Shown here piece by piece: positions 1 to 10,905 of a stretch of 64,000 bases of DNA. Origin of the DNA: Malachius bipustulatus. Taxonomy: Eukaryota > Arthropoda > Insecta > Coleoptera > Melyridae. The DNA lies in the NCBI GenBank assembly GCA_910589415.1, contig OU342635.1, positions 15,686,001 to 15,750,000 on the forward strand, read 5' to 3'. The notes beneath the pieces are model-generated. The model searched no databases and had not been told where the DNA came from. It saw only the letters and a program-made list of their open reading frames with translations. Both the position numbers and the translations under genes were made by a program. Numbering within the stretch: position 1 is the first letter of the stretch; the number at the start of each line of letters is the position of its first letter.

Positions 1-55
1 TCGATGTACAGTAACGCGTCAAAACACGAATTATCCGGGGACTGCTCTGTTATTA

Positions 56-549
56 TTGAAGATGAGGATGGGTATAATCCTGTTAGCCGCCACCATGAGG
101 ATATCATTGAGCCGACTCACCAGTCTTAGCTTTACGGCAGTCCCCAGCGCCGTTTACCTGACAAAGATATGTCCAGGAGCAGAAGACTGTGAGGAATGTG
201 GTTATGAAACAAGAATTAAAGGCAATTTCACCCGACATAGTAGAAGTCAGCATTCAGAAGAAGGCAAAGGGTACAAATGTGGATGTGAGGTATGTTCTTG
301 GGCACAATAGATTTCAACAGGTCGCAGTGCACACCTATGGAAGGCCTCCCACTATAATCTAGGGACGTGTATTCTTATCATACCAGAAATAAAGGCAACT
401 TTGTAAAAAAACATACAAAAGAAGGTGAAATGTACAGATGTGAGGAGTGTTCATATGAAACAAGAATTAATGGCAACTTAGCAAAACACCATGGAAATAA
501 ACATGAAGTCTATAAATGTTATAAGCGTTCTTTTGAAGTAATGAAGTAA
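56..549 (+). pseudogene. degenerate C2H2 zinc-finger array fragment
   Basis: Two recognisable C2H2 fingers lie in different open segments. The first (about 187-255) reads CEECGYETRIKGNFTRH and then a second histidine, spacing C-x2-C-x12-H-x4-H. The second (about 439-507) reads CEECSYETRINGNLAKH with the same spacing. Between them a third unit (about 370-410, YSYHTRNKGNFVKKH) keeps the linker but has lost its cysteines, and a stop at 307-309 plus a frame change separate the units. This finger type, with a conserved YETR..GN core, is common in insect poly-zinc-finger DNA-binding proteins. The first ~130 bases of the open frame do not look like coding sequence. The array may continue left of the window. 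A decayed gene copy is more likely than a working 3' exon, but splicing could rescue part of it. Confidence 0.5.
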
Positions 550-550
550 A

Positions 551-1029
551 CACTAGAAGTGATTTTATAAGACATTATAAACGTTACCATGCAAAATAGT
601 GTGAAATTTCAATGCAACAATTTCTGTACCTGTGAAATCTTTATTTATATTTTTAGATAAACAAATATGTCTTTGTTTTTGGCATGCATTATGGCTGTCT
701 GGGGTGTATCCTATGGCGCAAGCCGAACCCACCGTGCCTTTGTTTTTTTGTATGGAGATCACTAATTGAGGTTTATCTCTAAGTGGGGTACCCCACTTTA
801 TGAAAATCCCCCAGACCATAAAATTATATGTATCATGGATCTTAATTCACAAATCATGAAAAAATGATTTTCCAAATTTACGTCTATGCCCACAATCTGG
901 TTGAAAGTTGGAAGCATATCAGAATGTTAAAAAAAATTATCTAGAAATTTTATTCTCGCAAAAAGTTCTACATTGATTTCTCAATCAGATATCAACGAAT
1001 AACCGAAGAGAAATAATTATCTGGTTGCA
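551..1029. other. intergenic, nothing recognised
   Basis: AT-rich sequence between the zinc-finger remnant and the first foldback element. No open frame with recognisable similarity and no clear repeat boundary is seen. Confidence 0.5.
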
Positions 1030-1892
1030 TATACAGGGTGTCCCAGACTTAATTGACCAGGCCATATCTCATATACAGGTTGAGATAATCGAGCCGAATA
1101 AAAGGCATATTATTATAATTTTTCAAGCTGTATAACATGACAGCATGAAAACAACCCCCACTCCAACATCCCCTAAGTTGCAGCCCCCACCCTTAAAAAA
1201 ATGAATAGCACCCTGTATATATTTTTGTATATTCAAAACCAGTATTCGATTCTCTATTCAGATGATTTTTCAGATTCAAAATTGGTTCAGAAATAACCAA
1301 GAAAAAGTTCATCAAGGTGGTCATGACTTTTTATCTTAACTTTACCTGAATGACTTTAGCTGCCAAAATTTATCAATATTTTGGTCATAGTTTTTAATTA
1401 GCAGGTCAGAGTCATCATTAAGGTTCATGATAAAGTGCTTTATCTCTTGTTTTATTTTTTAAAATTTCCCAACAAATCAGAATTATCAAATAAATTGTTT
1501 GGACTTTAATTATAATAATAACTATCACCTGCCTGTTAAAAACTATGAATAAATTTTGACAGCAAAAGTCATCCAGAGAAAGTTAAGATAAAAAGTCATG
1601 ACCACCTTGATGATCTTTTTCTTGGTTATTTCTAAACCAATTTTGAATCTGAAAAATCATCTGAATAGAGAATCGAATACTGGTTTTGAATATACAAAAA
1701 TATATACAGGGTGCTATTCATTTTTTTAAGGGTGGGGGCTGTAACTTAGGGGATGTTGGAGTGGGGGTTGTTTTCATGCTGTCATGTTATACAGCTTGAA
1801 AAATTATAATAATATGCCTTTTATTCGGCTCGATTATCTCAACCTGTATATGAGATATGGCCTGGTCAATTAAGTCTGGGACACCCTGTATA
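1030..1892. mobile_element. foldback element with CAGGGTGTCC termini (copy 1)
   Basis: The two ends are inverted copies beginning TATACAGGGTGTCCCAG (1030) and ending with its complement (1892). The arms stay complementary for about 370 bases (roughly 1030-1408 against 1530-1892) around a spacer of about 120 bases. Each arm also contains a second CAGGGTG or CACCCTG end about 190 bases in (near 1212 and 1708), so each arm resembles a complete small element by itself. No coding capacity is seen. It is non-autonomous; the superfamily is not settled. Confidence 0.85.
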
Positions 1893-2059
1893 CAGGTTGC
1901 TCATTTTATCTAAAGACATTTTCCACACCCTATACCCTACCAGTGGCGGATCCAGTTAAGTGGAACCCCAACAGATTGGACGCATTATTTTATTTAAGTT
2001 GAAAAAGTTTTACAATTGCTTTTGGGGGTCAGTACTTCCGGGAGTAGTATCCCCCATAC

Positions 2060-2272
2060 CACCTGATCTGTGAGTGCCCGGCACTAGAGGGAACTAGACT
2101 TCTAATATTTGGGACCGAAATGGCGGAACCAAAAGAAATAGAACAAGCACCCATTGGACTCGTTCTGAAATACTTTCGGGAGACGGGACTGATGAGCTAA
2201 TTATCCAAAGTATATCGCAAGCTTCAGTACAAGGGCTTTGAACCTACCCTAGAAGAAGAATAATAATAATCC
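2060..2272 (+). mobile_element. 3' end of a non-LTR retrotransposon
   Basis: An open stretch at 2060-2200 encodes HLICECPALEGTRLLIFG and continues through PIGLVLKYFRETGL to a stop. This is the cysteine-containing tail typical of the C-terminus of ORF2 in Jockey/R1-type non-LTR elements. About 55 bases after the stop the sequence ends in GAA/AAT triplets (2255-2272), the usual simple-repeat tail. The 5' part is missing, as expected for a truncated insertion. A related 3' end lies in the opposite orientation at 28373-28625. Confidence 0.7.
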
Positions 2273-2439
2273 CCCAGGTTGAAATGGGTGGTTTCGTTTT
2301 TGTTTTTAAATAGTGTAAAATAGTCACATCACAAAATTCGTATTCTTTTTGAGGTTTTTATCATTAGAAAAAACAAGAAAGACTGCATTATGGACCTTGG
2401 TCCATGATTTTCTAGGGAGTTTACTGGTAATAAAGGCGA

Positions 2440-2640
2440 GGGAATTATTTTTCGCATGGGGAATTCCCCACCCGCCTGAATTCCAGGTGGTGACTACTCC
2501 TTACCCACAACACAGGGCTTCCACCAGCCCTGGTTATGAAAGTTGTTTGTCTGGAAGCAGGACATCCAATAGGAACCCATTTTTTTATTTCAGATTCAGA
2601 TTTTACACTGAAAATATGTAAGAAGTTACTCCCCCTTGCC
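2440..2640 (+). repeat. dispersed 'TTTCAGATTCAGATTTTA' repeat unit
   Basis: This divergent copy of a repeat found again at 12470-12630, 13615-13785 (plus) and 12780-13000 (minus) shares a CACC..CCCTTGCC..GGTGG core and a following AGATTCAGATTTTA box. It abuts the mRpL4 3' end, where a minus-strand AATAAA (complement of TTTATT near 2658) could serve as polyadenylation signal. No function is claimed. Confidence 0.5.
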
Positions 2641-2805
2641 ACCTTTTCAAAACTTCTTTATTGGGTCCTTAAAACTACCTACTTAAATAATAAAGAAAAT
2701 GTTATTAAAACAAACATTTTTATCAAAACTTTTTTAAACACAATAAAGCTAATATCCCAATACACTAATATTAATTTTTAACGTACCTACATATTAAAAT
2801 TTGTG

Positions 2806-3972
2806 TTACATCTGATCAACTTTAAATTTAGCTTGAACACTTTTTGTATCATTTTTATGCAGGTGGTTCAGCAGTTTAGATTCGATTACTTCTACAGCAC
2901 TCCTAGTAAGAATCAATGTGTCATGTTTGAGCATTGAATATACATTCAATCCATAAGCTGGCATCAAATTAACATGCTTTATATTGTCAGTAGCAGCTGT
3001 TATATTCCTTGGCATTATATCGGTACTGAAACAGAAGAGTTTTAAATCAATACTTTCATGAAAGCAGGCAGGTGGAAACGTTCATTTGAGAGCTCTGGAT
3101 GGAACAGATGGAAAGGACAGTCTAGGTAATAATAATTGGAATGAGCTCCCACTGAAAACTTCTTATTGGAATAGACAGGGTAGTTTATAATTTTTTTTTT
3201 TCAATATAACTTATGGTAACTCATTATGAGAAAATCCCTCCTTCGATAGATTCTATATACGTATTTGAAAATTAACTTACTCATCTACTATAAGAACAGA
3301 AGGTCCCCAATTCCGGCTTTTTATCAACTCGAAAAGAAATTCCGGTTCATCAGTCGGAATCTCGAGGCTATCCACCACATGCAGGTCATCCTGAGCTAAC
3401 TTTATCGATAAAGTGCAAGTCAGACCACGAACTCTGGTGTAGAACGGTAACATGTAAAAATGTGGTGTTGGTGACTTTGGGCCATGGATAACGCCACCTC
3501 CTTTGAACAAAGGGCTTCTGATGGACCCGTGGCGAGCTCTGCCCAAACCTGTAAGTCGATACAATAATTGCTATAATATAATGACAACAGAGACCATGAA
3601 TTTACCTTTCTGAGGCCAGGGCTTCTTACCGCCACCTCTCACTTCAAATCTTGATTTTGTATGTGCGAAACTTACATATCTATACAGCTGTTGCCATTTA
3701 ACGTTTTGATGGATGATATCGATTCTGGGATAATCGGCAAACACCTCTGGGTGTAATTCTAGGAGTCCCAACTTTTTCTCATCGATCGTATCAAGATTTT
3801 CAAGCCAAACTTGTCTGGTCTTTTGATATTTTGGAGGGAATAGTAATTTCCGGGGTTCTATGGTAGTAGTAGTGGTGGTGGTGGTTTTGATTTCTGACGA
3901 GGATTCCGAGGTGTAATGTCTGAGTATGTTTGAATTTAAACATTTTCTAAGTCGCACTAGGAAGGTAGACAT
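2806..3972 (-). CDS. mRpL4: mitochondrial large-subunit ribosomal protein L4 (uL4m)
   Basis: This is a structural protein of the mitochondrial ribosome large subunit. Three coding exons join in phase: 3972-3606, 3548-3281 and 3025-2806, with GT-AG borders, giving 284 residues, close to the usual ~300 for animal uL4m. Exon 1 starts at ATG 3972 ([13 protein letters not shown]), which leaves a basic N-terminus fitting a mitochondrial presequence. The signature [11 protein letters not shown] followed by [17 protein letters not shown] spans the first junction and is the conserved uL4 loop. Exon 2 ends with [17 protein letters not shown] and exon 3 carries [16 protein letters not shown], both typical of the family. 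A run of eight threonines (near residues 30-38) is encoded by a trinucleotide repeat and is not a family feature. A GTG-started extension upstream to 4029 is unlikely. I am confident of the identity. Confidence 0.95.
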
Positions 3973-5039
3973 CACTGAGCTGGACACACAGGGTGTTGGT
4001 GTTACCACAGAATAGACTTCCCTTCCCACAGTACCTAATTAGAATGAACTAAATAATTAAATTCACAAATTATTATCATATTCTCATTCTCTATATTTTT
4101 AATTTTTTTTTTTCTTGTAGGTAAATACAAAAGTCAGTTTTTTGCTTTAAACTCAAAATAACTTTGATTTATTGACTTTATAATAAAAAATAAGTCCTAA
4201 AAATATAATCCTTCCTTATTAACCTTAAAACTTAACCTGCCGACCCTGCCGTTCTCAAGCGCCGATAACTCCGCATGCGCATCACATTACACGTTTTCCT
4301 GGACGGTCAATTATTTTGAATCATCATTCAATCAATAATTTCGAGTGTGGAAAATTGATCGTTACCTTAATTTTTGCGATGACCAGAAAATCATCAGAGT
4401 TTTGTAATTGAGTTAGTTGGTCATTGTTATTTTGTTAGATCTGAAATTTCGAGAAAATAATACGGGCGTGGATTTAGTTTCATATCAACTCTATAGCTTT
4501 CGGCACTATAGCAAGCATCATTATAAAATAATCAATTTTTCAGGTTAGAGTAGAGTTAGCTATTCTTTACAATCTTTACGTATTGTTTACGTATTCTTTA
4601 CATTCTTTACGTCAAACGTAGAGGATGAATTCTTTACGCGTAAAGGCACGTACATCACTGCACATCACTTGGTAGGAGTAGGAGGCAGGACAGGAGGCAA
4701 AAATCTTATGGTGTCACCGTCAACACTGTCAGCTGTGATTTGAAATTTTTTATAAATTGTCCGGTTTTACCAAAATTTTTCATTTTTCTGCCCTTTGAAC
4801 GTTGAAATCGCACTGCAATTAGACGCTCCTGAACGTAGCTGGCAATTGCTTGTCAAATGTCAACTAATTCATGTCACATGTTTGTTTCAAGTTTCAACAC
4901 TTTCAATTCTCTATTCTCTCTCTCTCTCTCACTCGGTTGAATTCCGGAAAAGTGGCATGTTTTGGACAGATTTTTCTTTTAAATTTATATTTGATCAGAA
5001 TTATTAAAAAATCGTTTTCATTTTTACCTTCACCTTCAG
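3973..5039. promoter_or_regulatory. divergent upstream region of mRpL4 and the plus-strand reading frame
   Basis: This ~1 kb separates the mRpL4 start from the possible plus-strand gene and should contain the mRpL4 promoter and 5' leader. I see no convincing TATA box. Repeated TTTACGTATT/CTTTACG words occur near 4566-4640, and a CT repeat lies at 4915-4932. The promoter role is inferred from position only. Confidence 0.3.
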
Positions 5040-5478
5040 GAATACTTGAAGCTTATATAATCGCTATTGCTGGACAAGGATTATCTTCTTCGGGTATGTA
5101 CCTACCGAGAATTAATAGTTCATCTAATAATGACAATCACCTACTTTCAGTAGTTACTTCAAGCATTCAGATGTCTTGAAAAAATTTGGTTTGGTATTAA
5201 TCCAAAATTTTATTTTGACATGTGACGAGTGCCAAATTCCAGATTGTAATAATTCTATTAATTTTATATTTATTTTGTATTTCGCATTATATTCATTGTT
5301 AAACATACTTTCTACTATTTTGTTTCCAGAATTTCCAGTCAGAAACTGTCCATTTAGAGATAAAATTTACATTTGTGGTTCAAGTCAAGCAGGAGAAATA
5401 ATTCATATCAGTCTACCACCTTCTGACAGCAAACTAAGCTATTCTAGTCTTATCTTATTTATGGATAAACACTTATAA
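5040..5478 (+). CDS. possible small two-exon gene, function unknown
   Basis: Two stretches look like spliced coding exons: 5040-5093, after CACCTTCAG and before GTATGT, and 5330-5478, after TTTGTTTCCAG and ending TAA. They join in phase across a G|AA codon. The product would include ILEAYIIAIAGQGLSSSEF, then PFRDKIYICGSSQAGEII, and would end in MDKHL. The first part is hydrophobic and the second mixed; I do not recognise the family. The upstream exon with the start codon is not identified. Support comes only from splice signals and phase, so this may be a chance match. Confidence 0.3.
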
Positions 5479-5503
5479 TAAGCTATTGAACATTGATTTG
5501 TGT

Positions 5504-5521
5504 GATGCCTCCAAGAGAACA
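5504..5521 (+). other. candidate 5' leader exon end with donor site
   Basis: ATGCCTCCAAGAGAACAG is followed directly by GTAAGA, a good donor. It could be the end of an untranslated first exon spliced to the acceptor TTTATTTCAG at 10829-10838, which precedes the Marf start. If so, the ATG would open a short upstream frame that ends before the Marf start. This is speculative. Confidence 0.2.
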
Positions 5522-5522
5522 G

Positions 5523-6316
5523 GTAAGATTGTGTTTTGTTGCAGCTTAATTACCAGAAAGTAGGTATTTATATCCTTGCTAAATGTGTTAATTTTAATTT
5601 AGACTTACTACGTGTAATATTCGAGCAATAAGTATTAGAATAATTGTTTGACGATTTGTAAAGGAATCGAAGTAGCGAAGTAGATAGAAAAGGGTAACGT
5701 TCGAGTTGTTTTGCTTTAATTTTTTTTTGTCTTAGTTATGGGTTTAATTTTGTGGGGAATCCCCGATCCCCAATGGCAGTTGCATACCGCAGTTTTGCCC
5801 CAAATTTAGGCCCCGCTCTGACGGGCCAATAAGTTCAAGAAAAGGCCGTTGAACTGAAAATAGTTCAGACAACGGTGGCGATGTTTATGGTGATTTCATT
5901 CGAACGAAACGCCTTTAAGAACATGTGCCGATACATTTTAATTTACGGTAATAAGCCTAGTGTCTTTTATATGAAAAATAAGGAACTAAGGCATACATGC
6001 TGATAATGTACCGCATGATAGCTATTATAAAAGAACATTGGTTGCGTTAGGACGGGCCTTGGAAGACTCGTATCGTTGTTATAGGAAAAAAAATTTAATA
6101 CATACCTTAGAAGACCAGTATCGTGTATTTTGAAAAAATAATGTATTTTTAAATAATATACAATAATAAACAATTTTAATAATTATGCCCTACAGACACC
6201 TACAGTCAAGATCATACCAACACTCAAATGCAAAAGACAGAGTATAGTTTCGCCAAACGGGTCGGTACAGTACCATGCGTATGTAAATAATAAATATAAT
6301 TCAATGTCTTCTTCAC
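5523..6316. other. non-coding stretch, nothing firmly recognised
   Basis: AT-rich sequence with one GC-richer patch (about 5755-5830). No coding or complete repeat structure is seen. Confidence 0.4.
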
Positions 6317-7290
6317 TATACAGGGTGTCCGGTAAGTACCTCCTAATCTCTCGGGAGCATACAGGGGAGGTCAAAATAAACCTAGTCTGTCATAAAAAAA
6401 ACATTCCTAGAGTGTCCCTAAACGGAGATACAGAGCCTCAAAATGGTACCCTAAGATTTACTTTTTTGGCTCTAACTTTTGAACCGACCTGTATATTTTG
6501 ATGAAATTTTTTTTTTTTATAGGGGCCATAAATACTCATTAAGCCATATCAGAGTGGATGTTTGACGTCCTAAAGGAAGTCAGGAACGGACTTACCACCA
6601 CACTCATTGTGTCAAAGTTTTGACAGGTGTCATTTTACAGAGCTGAAAACTTATTTTTTAAATACGCTGGTCATTCATCTTCACAAAAGGTACTCTTAAT
6701 TTATTTCGATAAAACTAGCGGTTCTCAAGATAAATCGACTTTTATGCGAATTTTGATCAAGTTCCGTCAATAGCAATCCATTATGTAGGTAGGTTTATCA
6801 ACATGAACCTGATTTTTACCTGTTTGTGTTTAGCATCAGTAACTTTTGAGTGTTTCGCATACCTAAAAACCGATTTATCTCGAAAACCGTCAGTTTTACC
6901 GAAATAAATTAAGAGCACCTTTTTTAAAGATGAAGTATTAGACTATTCAAAAAAATAGTTTTTAGCTCTGTAAAGTGACACCTGTCAAAATTTAGACTCA
7001 ACGAGTATGATGGTAAGTCCGTTCCTGTCTTCCCTGACGACGTCAAACATCGACTTTAATATGGCCTGATGGCTCTCTGTAGCCTCTATAAAGTGTTTAA
7101 ATTCCATCCAATTATACAGGTCGGTTCAAAACTTAGAGCCAAAAAAGTAAATTGCGGGGCACCCTTTTAGGGCTCCATATCTCCGTTTGGGGACACTTTA
7201 GGAAAAAATTTTTTATGACAGACTAGGTTTTTTTGACCTCCCCTGTATGCTCCCGAGAGATTAGGAGGTACTTACCGGACACCCTGTATA
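6317..7290. mobile_element. foldback element with CAGGGTGTCC termini (copy 2)
   Basis: The ends read TATACAGGGTGTCCGGTAAG (6317) and the complement at 7290. The arms pair over several hundred bases, including matching blocks around GTACTTACCGGAC, CTCCCGAGAGATTAGGAGG and TATACAGGTCGGTTCAAAA. Each arm contains an inner ACAGGTCGGTTC box. A 974-base element without coding capacity, of the same family style as 1030-1892 but different internal sequence. Confidence 0.85.
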
Positions 7291-7360
7291 GACATTTTCC
7301 ATTGAAATTAATGACAAGGTTGCATAATTGAATGTTGAAAAGAATAGTAAATATTAATAT

Positions 7361-7774
7361 TGTTGCGAGGGAACACTGACCATTTATCCTCTATCTGGAT
7401 TCATGTTTACATGACAGATTACTGCCTGCGTCTAGTGTCGTCAGTGAAACGGCCAGAAATGGCTAAAATCCATGACCGTCGTCTATATAAGAGCAGTATG
7501 ACAACAGACAGTCAGTTTAGATTGGAACATCATAGAGTAAAGAATAAGGAAGAGAGTTAGTTTAATGGATTGGAAGACATAGAGTAGAGAACAGAGTGAA
7601 GTGACTGACTAGTGAAGTGAAATCAGAGTGAAAGTCATAGTTGTTGTGTTAGTGGTATCAGTGTGTGTAAATAAGGAGAACAGCTGAACAATTCTCGATT
7701 AGTATTTGTTTGTTTATTTGCTTCCTCAATTTTTATAATGACTCAGGCAGTCATGGAAGTGTCACCTTCGCGAC
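7361..7774 (+). mobile_element. LTR-like sequence (solo LTR candidate)
   Basis: It begins TGTTGCGAGG and ends CCTTCGCGACA, so it has TG...CA ends and imperfect inverted termini as in Gypsy-type LTRs. A TATATAA box sits at 7484-7490, followed about 25 bases later by a CAGTCAGTTTAG initiator-like stretch. No coding region or matching target duplication flanks it (AATAT on the left, GTTCC on the right), so it may be rearranged. Confidence 0.5.
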
Positions 7775-7792
7775 AGTTCCAGTGACATGACA

Positions 7793-8191
7793 CCGCCAGG
7801 CCAGTGCAAGAGAGCTAGCAGTCTGCTAAATACCAGAATGGTTTTGCATTCTACGCATGTTCGAGATTTTGTATAGTTCCCCGTGAATTATCTCACATTT
7901 CTAAACTCCACGGCCAATGGATATAAAAAGAGGAGCTGTCGGCATCCTAGAAGTTAGTTGTATCTTGAATGTTAATAATAATAGCTGAAGTTGTCAGTTG
8001 TAGCCAGTGGTGGTATTTAGTGAATTGTGACTTGGTGAAGTATAGACAAGTGTATTAGTTGTGTAATATCAGTGTAGAAATAAGAGAAACAGCTGATTAT
8101 TTTAGATTTAGTTAGAGGTTACTGCTATAAGTCGTGGTAGATTAAAGAGTTAAAGACTTTAATATTGATTTTAATAAAGTGTGAGACCCAT
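7793..8191 (+). mobile_element. second, diverged LTR-like sequence
   Basis: It shares the layout of the preceding LTR-like copy: a TATAAAAAG box at 7922, the words GTGTAGAAATAAGAGAAACAG against GTGTAAATAAGGAGAACAG, and an AATAAA at 8172-8177 near the 3' end. The TGACATGACAC start and CCATAACA end are my best guess at the boundaries. No open frame is present. Confidence 0.4.
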
Positions 8192-8439
8192 AACAATAAT
8201 AATTAATAAAAACTACTCTAATTCTACAGATGACCGGCCATTCCATTCACTACAATTTTGACACTGTTGCACTTCATTTTCATTGCAGTTCCTTATTTTG
8301 TAGTTAATTTTTTGTGCAAATGACCTTTAGATCTAATGGGATCGTCGAGCTGGGTAGGCAAAACTCGCACAGGTAATAATTCCTTATCTCTTTTAGCCAT
8401 TCTTACATAGGCCAGTTTAAAACTAAAGTCACCTTTCCG

Positions 8440-8740
8440 TATGGTTGAACACATATTCATAAAGGTAAATTAGTTCTTTATTCTGTGGTACTCCAATCTA
8501 AACTGCCTGTAGCCACTGCCAATGTGCTCTTACATACACACCGGACGTGGATCTCGATAGTTCTAGAAGCTTCACTGGTGTTTTAGCGTGTTACATTTTA
8601 GTTGGAAATATTCTGACATTCTGGATTAGAATAAATGACATTCATCTCATGTTAGCTAGTTAGCTAGAATTTTCCTGAACAGTTGACTATTAATTATCAG
8701 AGAATGTAAACAAACGTGAATCCAGATACAATATTTTAGG
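8440..8740 (-). mobile_element. LTR-like remnant in reverse orientation
   Basis: Read on the minus strand, it contains ATCTGGATTCACGTTTGTTT, as in ATCTGGATTCATGTTTACAT near 7396, and then GGCAGTTTAGATTGGAGTAC, as in the block near 7512. It is an inverted diverged relative of the 7361-7774 sequence, so the cluster 7361-8740 holds three related pieces in two orientations. Confidence 0.5.
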
Positions 8741-9638
8741 GTTATATAGACTTACCGAACATTATTATTTTCACTGACACTGCTGTCACATTAAAAGAAA
8801 TATTCGAGTACCTATTACACATATTATACTCATAAGCCATTATTGTTTATTTTTCAACTCCAATCCAGCAAATACATAATAACGGTTTACATCATTTATA
8901 ATAAAGACCTTGATAAAAACTAGAGTAAACCTAGTGCTAGCAGGGCAAGGAAAATTCTTACTGTGAACTTGTAAAAACTTAGCCCACACTGTCTGACGTA
9001 TTTCTGGAAATATGCGACCAGATTAATGATCGTGAAAAAAAAAATGGATACTTCTAGACTAGGAGTCGAGAATATTCGAGAAACCATAGGAGATACAGAG
9101 TCGGTTGAATTAGAGCAAAGTTGCACAATTTTATGCGTTGTTGCTGAAATATCCTGAAAATCGAGATTTTTTTATTTTCGCCATATCTTTTTTATTATTG
9201 AAAGTTAATTAATTATTTTTTGTAGGTTTATAATATAAGTCATCAAAAGCAATCCTTTTAAAAATTTTCAAATTGACTAATTGAGTCTGGGGTTAATTTT
9301 ATGAACAATTTCTTTTAGTACCTTTACTCTCCATCTCTTTTATTCATGCAACATACCGCATCTTTCTCTTCTATCAATACTACAACATTTCTTCATTCAT
9401 AATTTTCTTTATATCTTTTATATCTTCAAGTTTTACACTCATTACCATGATTTATAGACAGAACCGTACTCTGATATTTTATTACTATCTATTTTCAATG
9501 TAAAATTTGTCCTATTTCTCCCTTTTTCTTACCTATTTCCAGTTTTCCACACACTCTCACTAGTACCATACTATAGATACTCCTAGAGAACTATCTCGTA
9601 GTGTTCATAGAATGCCTGAGTGTGAGTGGCCCCTCATC
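8741..9638. other. intergenic with one foldback-arm remnant
   Basis: The stretch around 9078-9165 (CATAGGAGATACAGAGTCGG, then a diverged TTGAATTAGAG) resembles the arm of the foldback at 47816-48281. No gene is seen. Confidence 0.4.
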
Positions 9639-10345
9639 TATACAGGGTTATAACTATTTCGTTGCTCACTGCAGGAATATCGGAAACCATAAAAGATACA
9701 AGGGGGTCGGTTAAATTAGCAAAAAGCGGCTAGATTTATGTCTTAATATGTTGGTGAAAACATATTTCGTTCATGAAATAACTGCAAAAGAACTAAAAAT
9801 GTCGAGTTTTTGTTTTTGGCCATAACTAAATTGTTTATGGAGACATTTTCTGAAATTTGGTTTTTGATCACAAGAGGACTAAATAACTCCATTATTTTTT
9901 GTTTACTTTATTTTGTTTTTGAGATGTGACTGTTAACTTTTTTTTCTTATGAATGCCATATTGAATTTTCAATTTATAAAATGCAAAAAAAAACTCACAA
10001 ATCCAACGGTGTATAAATATGATGTCCATTAGAAATACAAAGTTGACAGTCGCATCACAAAAACGAAACAAAGTGAATAAAAACTAATGGCCCTATTTGG
10101 GAAAACTAGTCTTATTATTCTCGAAATCTAAATTTCGGAAAAATATCTCCATGAACAAAAGAGTTATGACCAAAACATTTTTAGTTTCTCACGGTTATTT
10201 CATGAACTTGCCAACATTTCAGATCTATTTTCACCAACTATCAAGACGAAAATCTAGAAACTGTTTGCTAATTTAATTGACCCTGTATTTTTTATAGTTT
10301 CTGGTATCTCTGTAGTGAGCAACAAAAAAATTATAACCCTGTATA
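9639..10345. mobile_element. foldback element ending TATACAGGGTTATAAC
   Basis: Left end TATACAGGGTTATAACTA (9639) and right end TTATAACCCTGTATA (10345) are inverted. The arms match imperfectly inward, e.g. GTTGCTCACTGCAGGAATATC against GGTATCTCTGTAGTGAGCAAC. About 707 bases, no coding capacity. It lies just upstream of the Marf coding start. Confidence 0.8.
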
Positions 10346-10905
10346 ATTACCATTTCAGCTTCCCTAAAAAGTTATTCATGAAAAGAAATTTAATTTTTGG
10401 GTTACTTTAATTACTAAAAGAGTGAAACAACGAATTAAAATTTAAAAAGAAAATGTACCTATAACAGTTTTTTTGTTTCAAATGTCATGCTGAACACTTA
10501 TACCCAAAAATGGCCAGAAATTGAAAATTAAAGCAGTTTTTGGTACTTTTTTGAGATGACATTCGATTTTTATCTTCCAATATGCAAAGTCGTTTTTCAC
10601 TTTTGTGTCTGTCTTGCATTTGTGTAATTTAAACAGTGTGCATGTATTGTATGAATTTTCAATATAATTATGATTTATGCTTCTTACATTATTATAAAGC
10701 TTCATCACCCATTACAAAGTGCCACTTACAGCTACTGCACATCTTCTGAAAACATTAAATACAAAATTGTCATTGTCTAACAAAAAGGGGCAACTTTTGT
10801 TCAGGATATACCTTCACTTTTGTTTTGTTTTTATTTCAGTTGCTGGCATGGTAGTTATGAATGTGTCTTGCTTGAGCCAAACATAGAAAGTTCTGCACCA
10901 CTGAA

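Noticed and set aside
3973..4029. Upstream extension of mRpL4
   Set aside because: Begins with GTG rather than ATG and adds residues not expected before the presequence.
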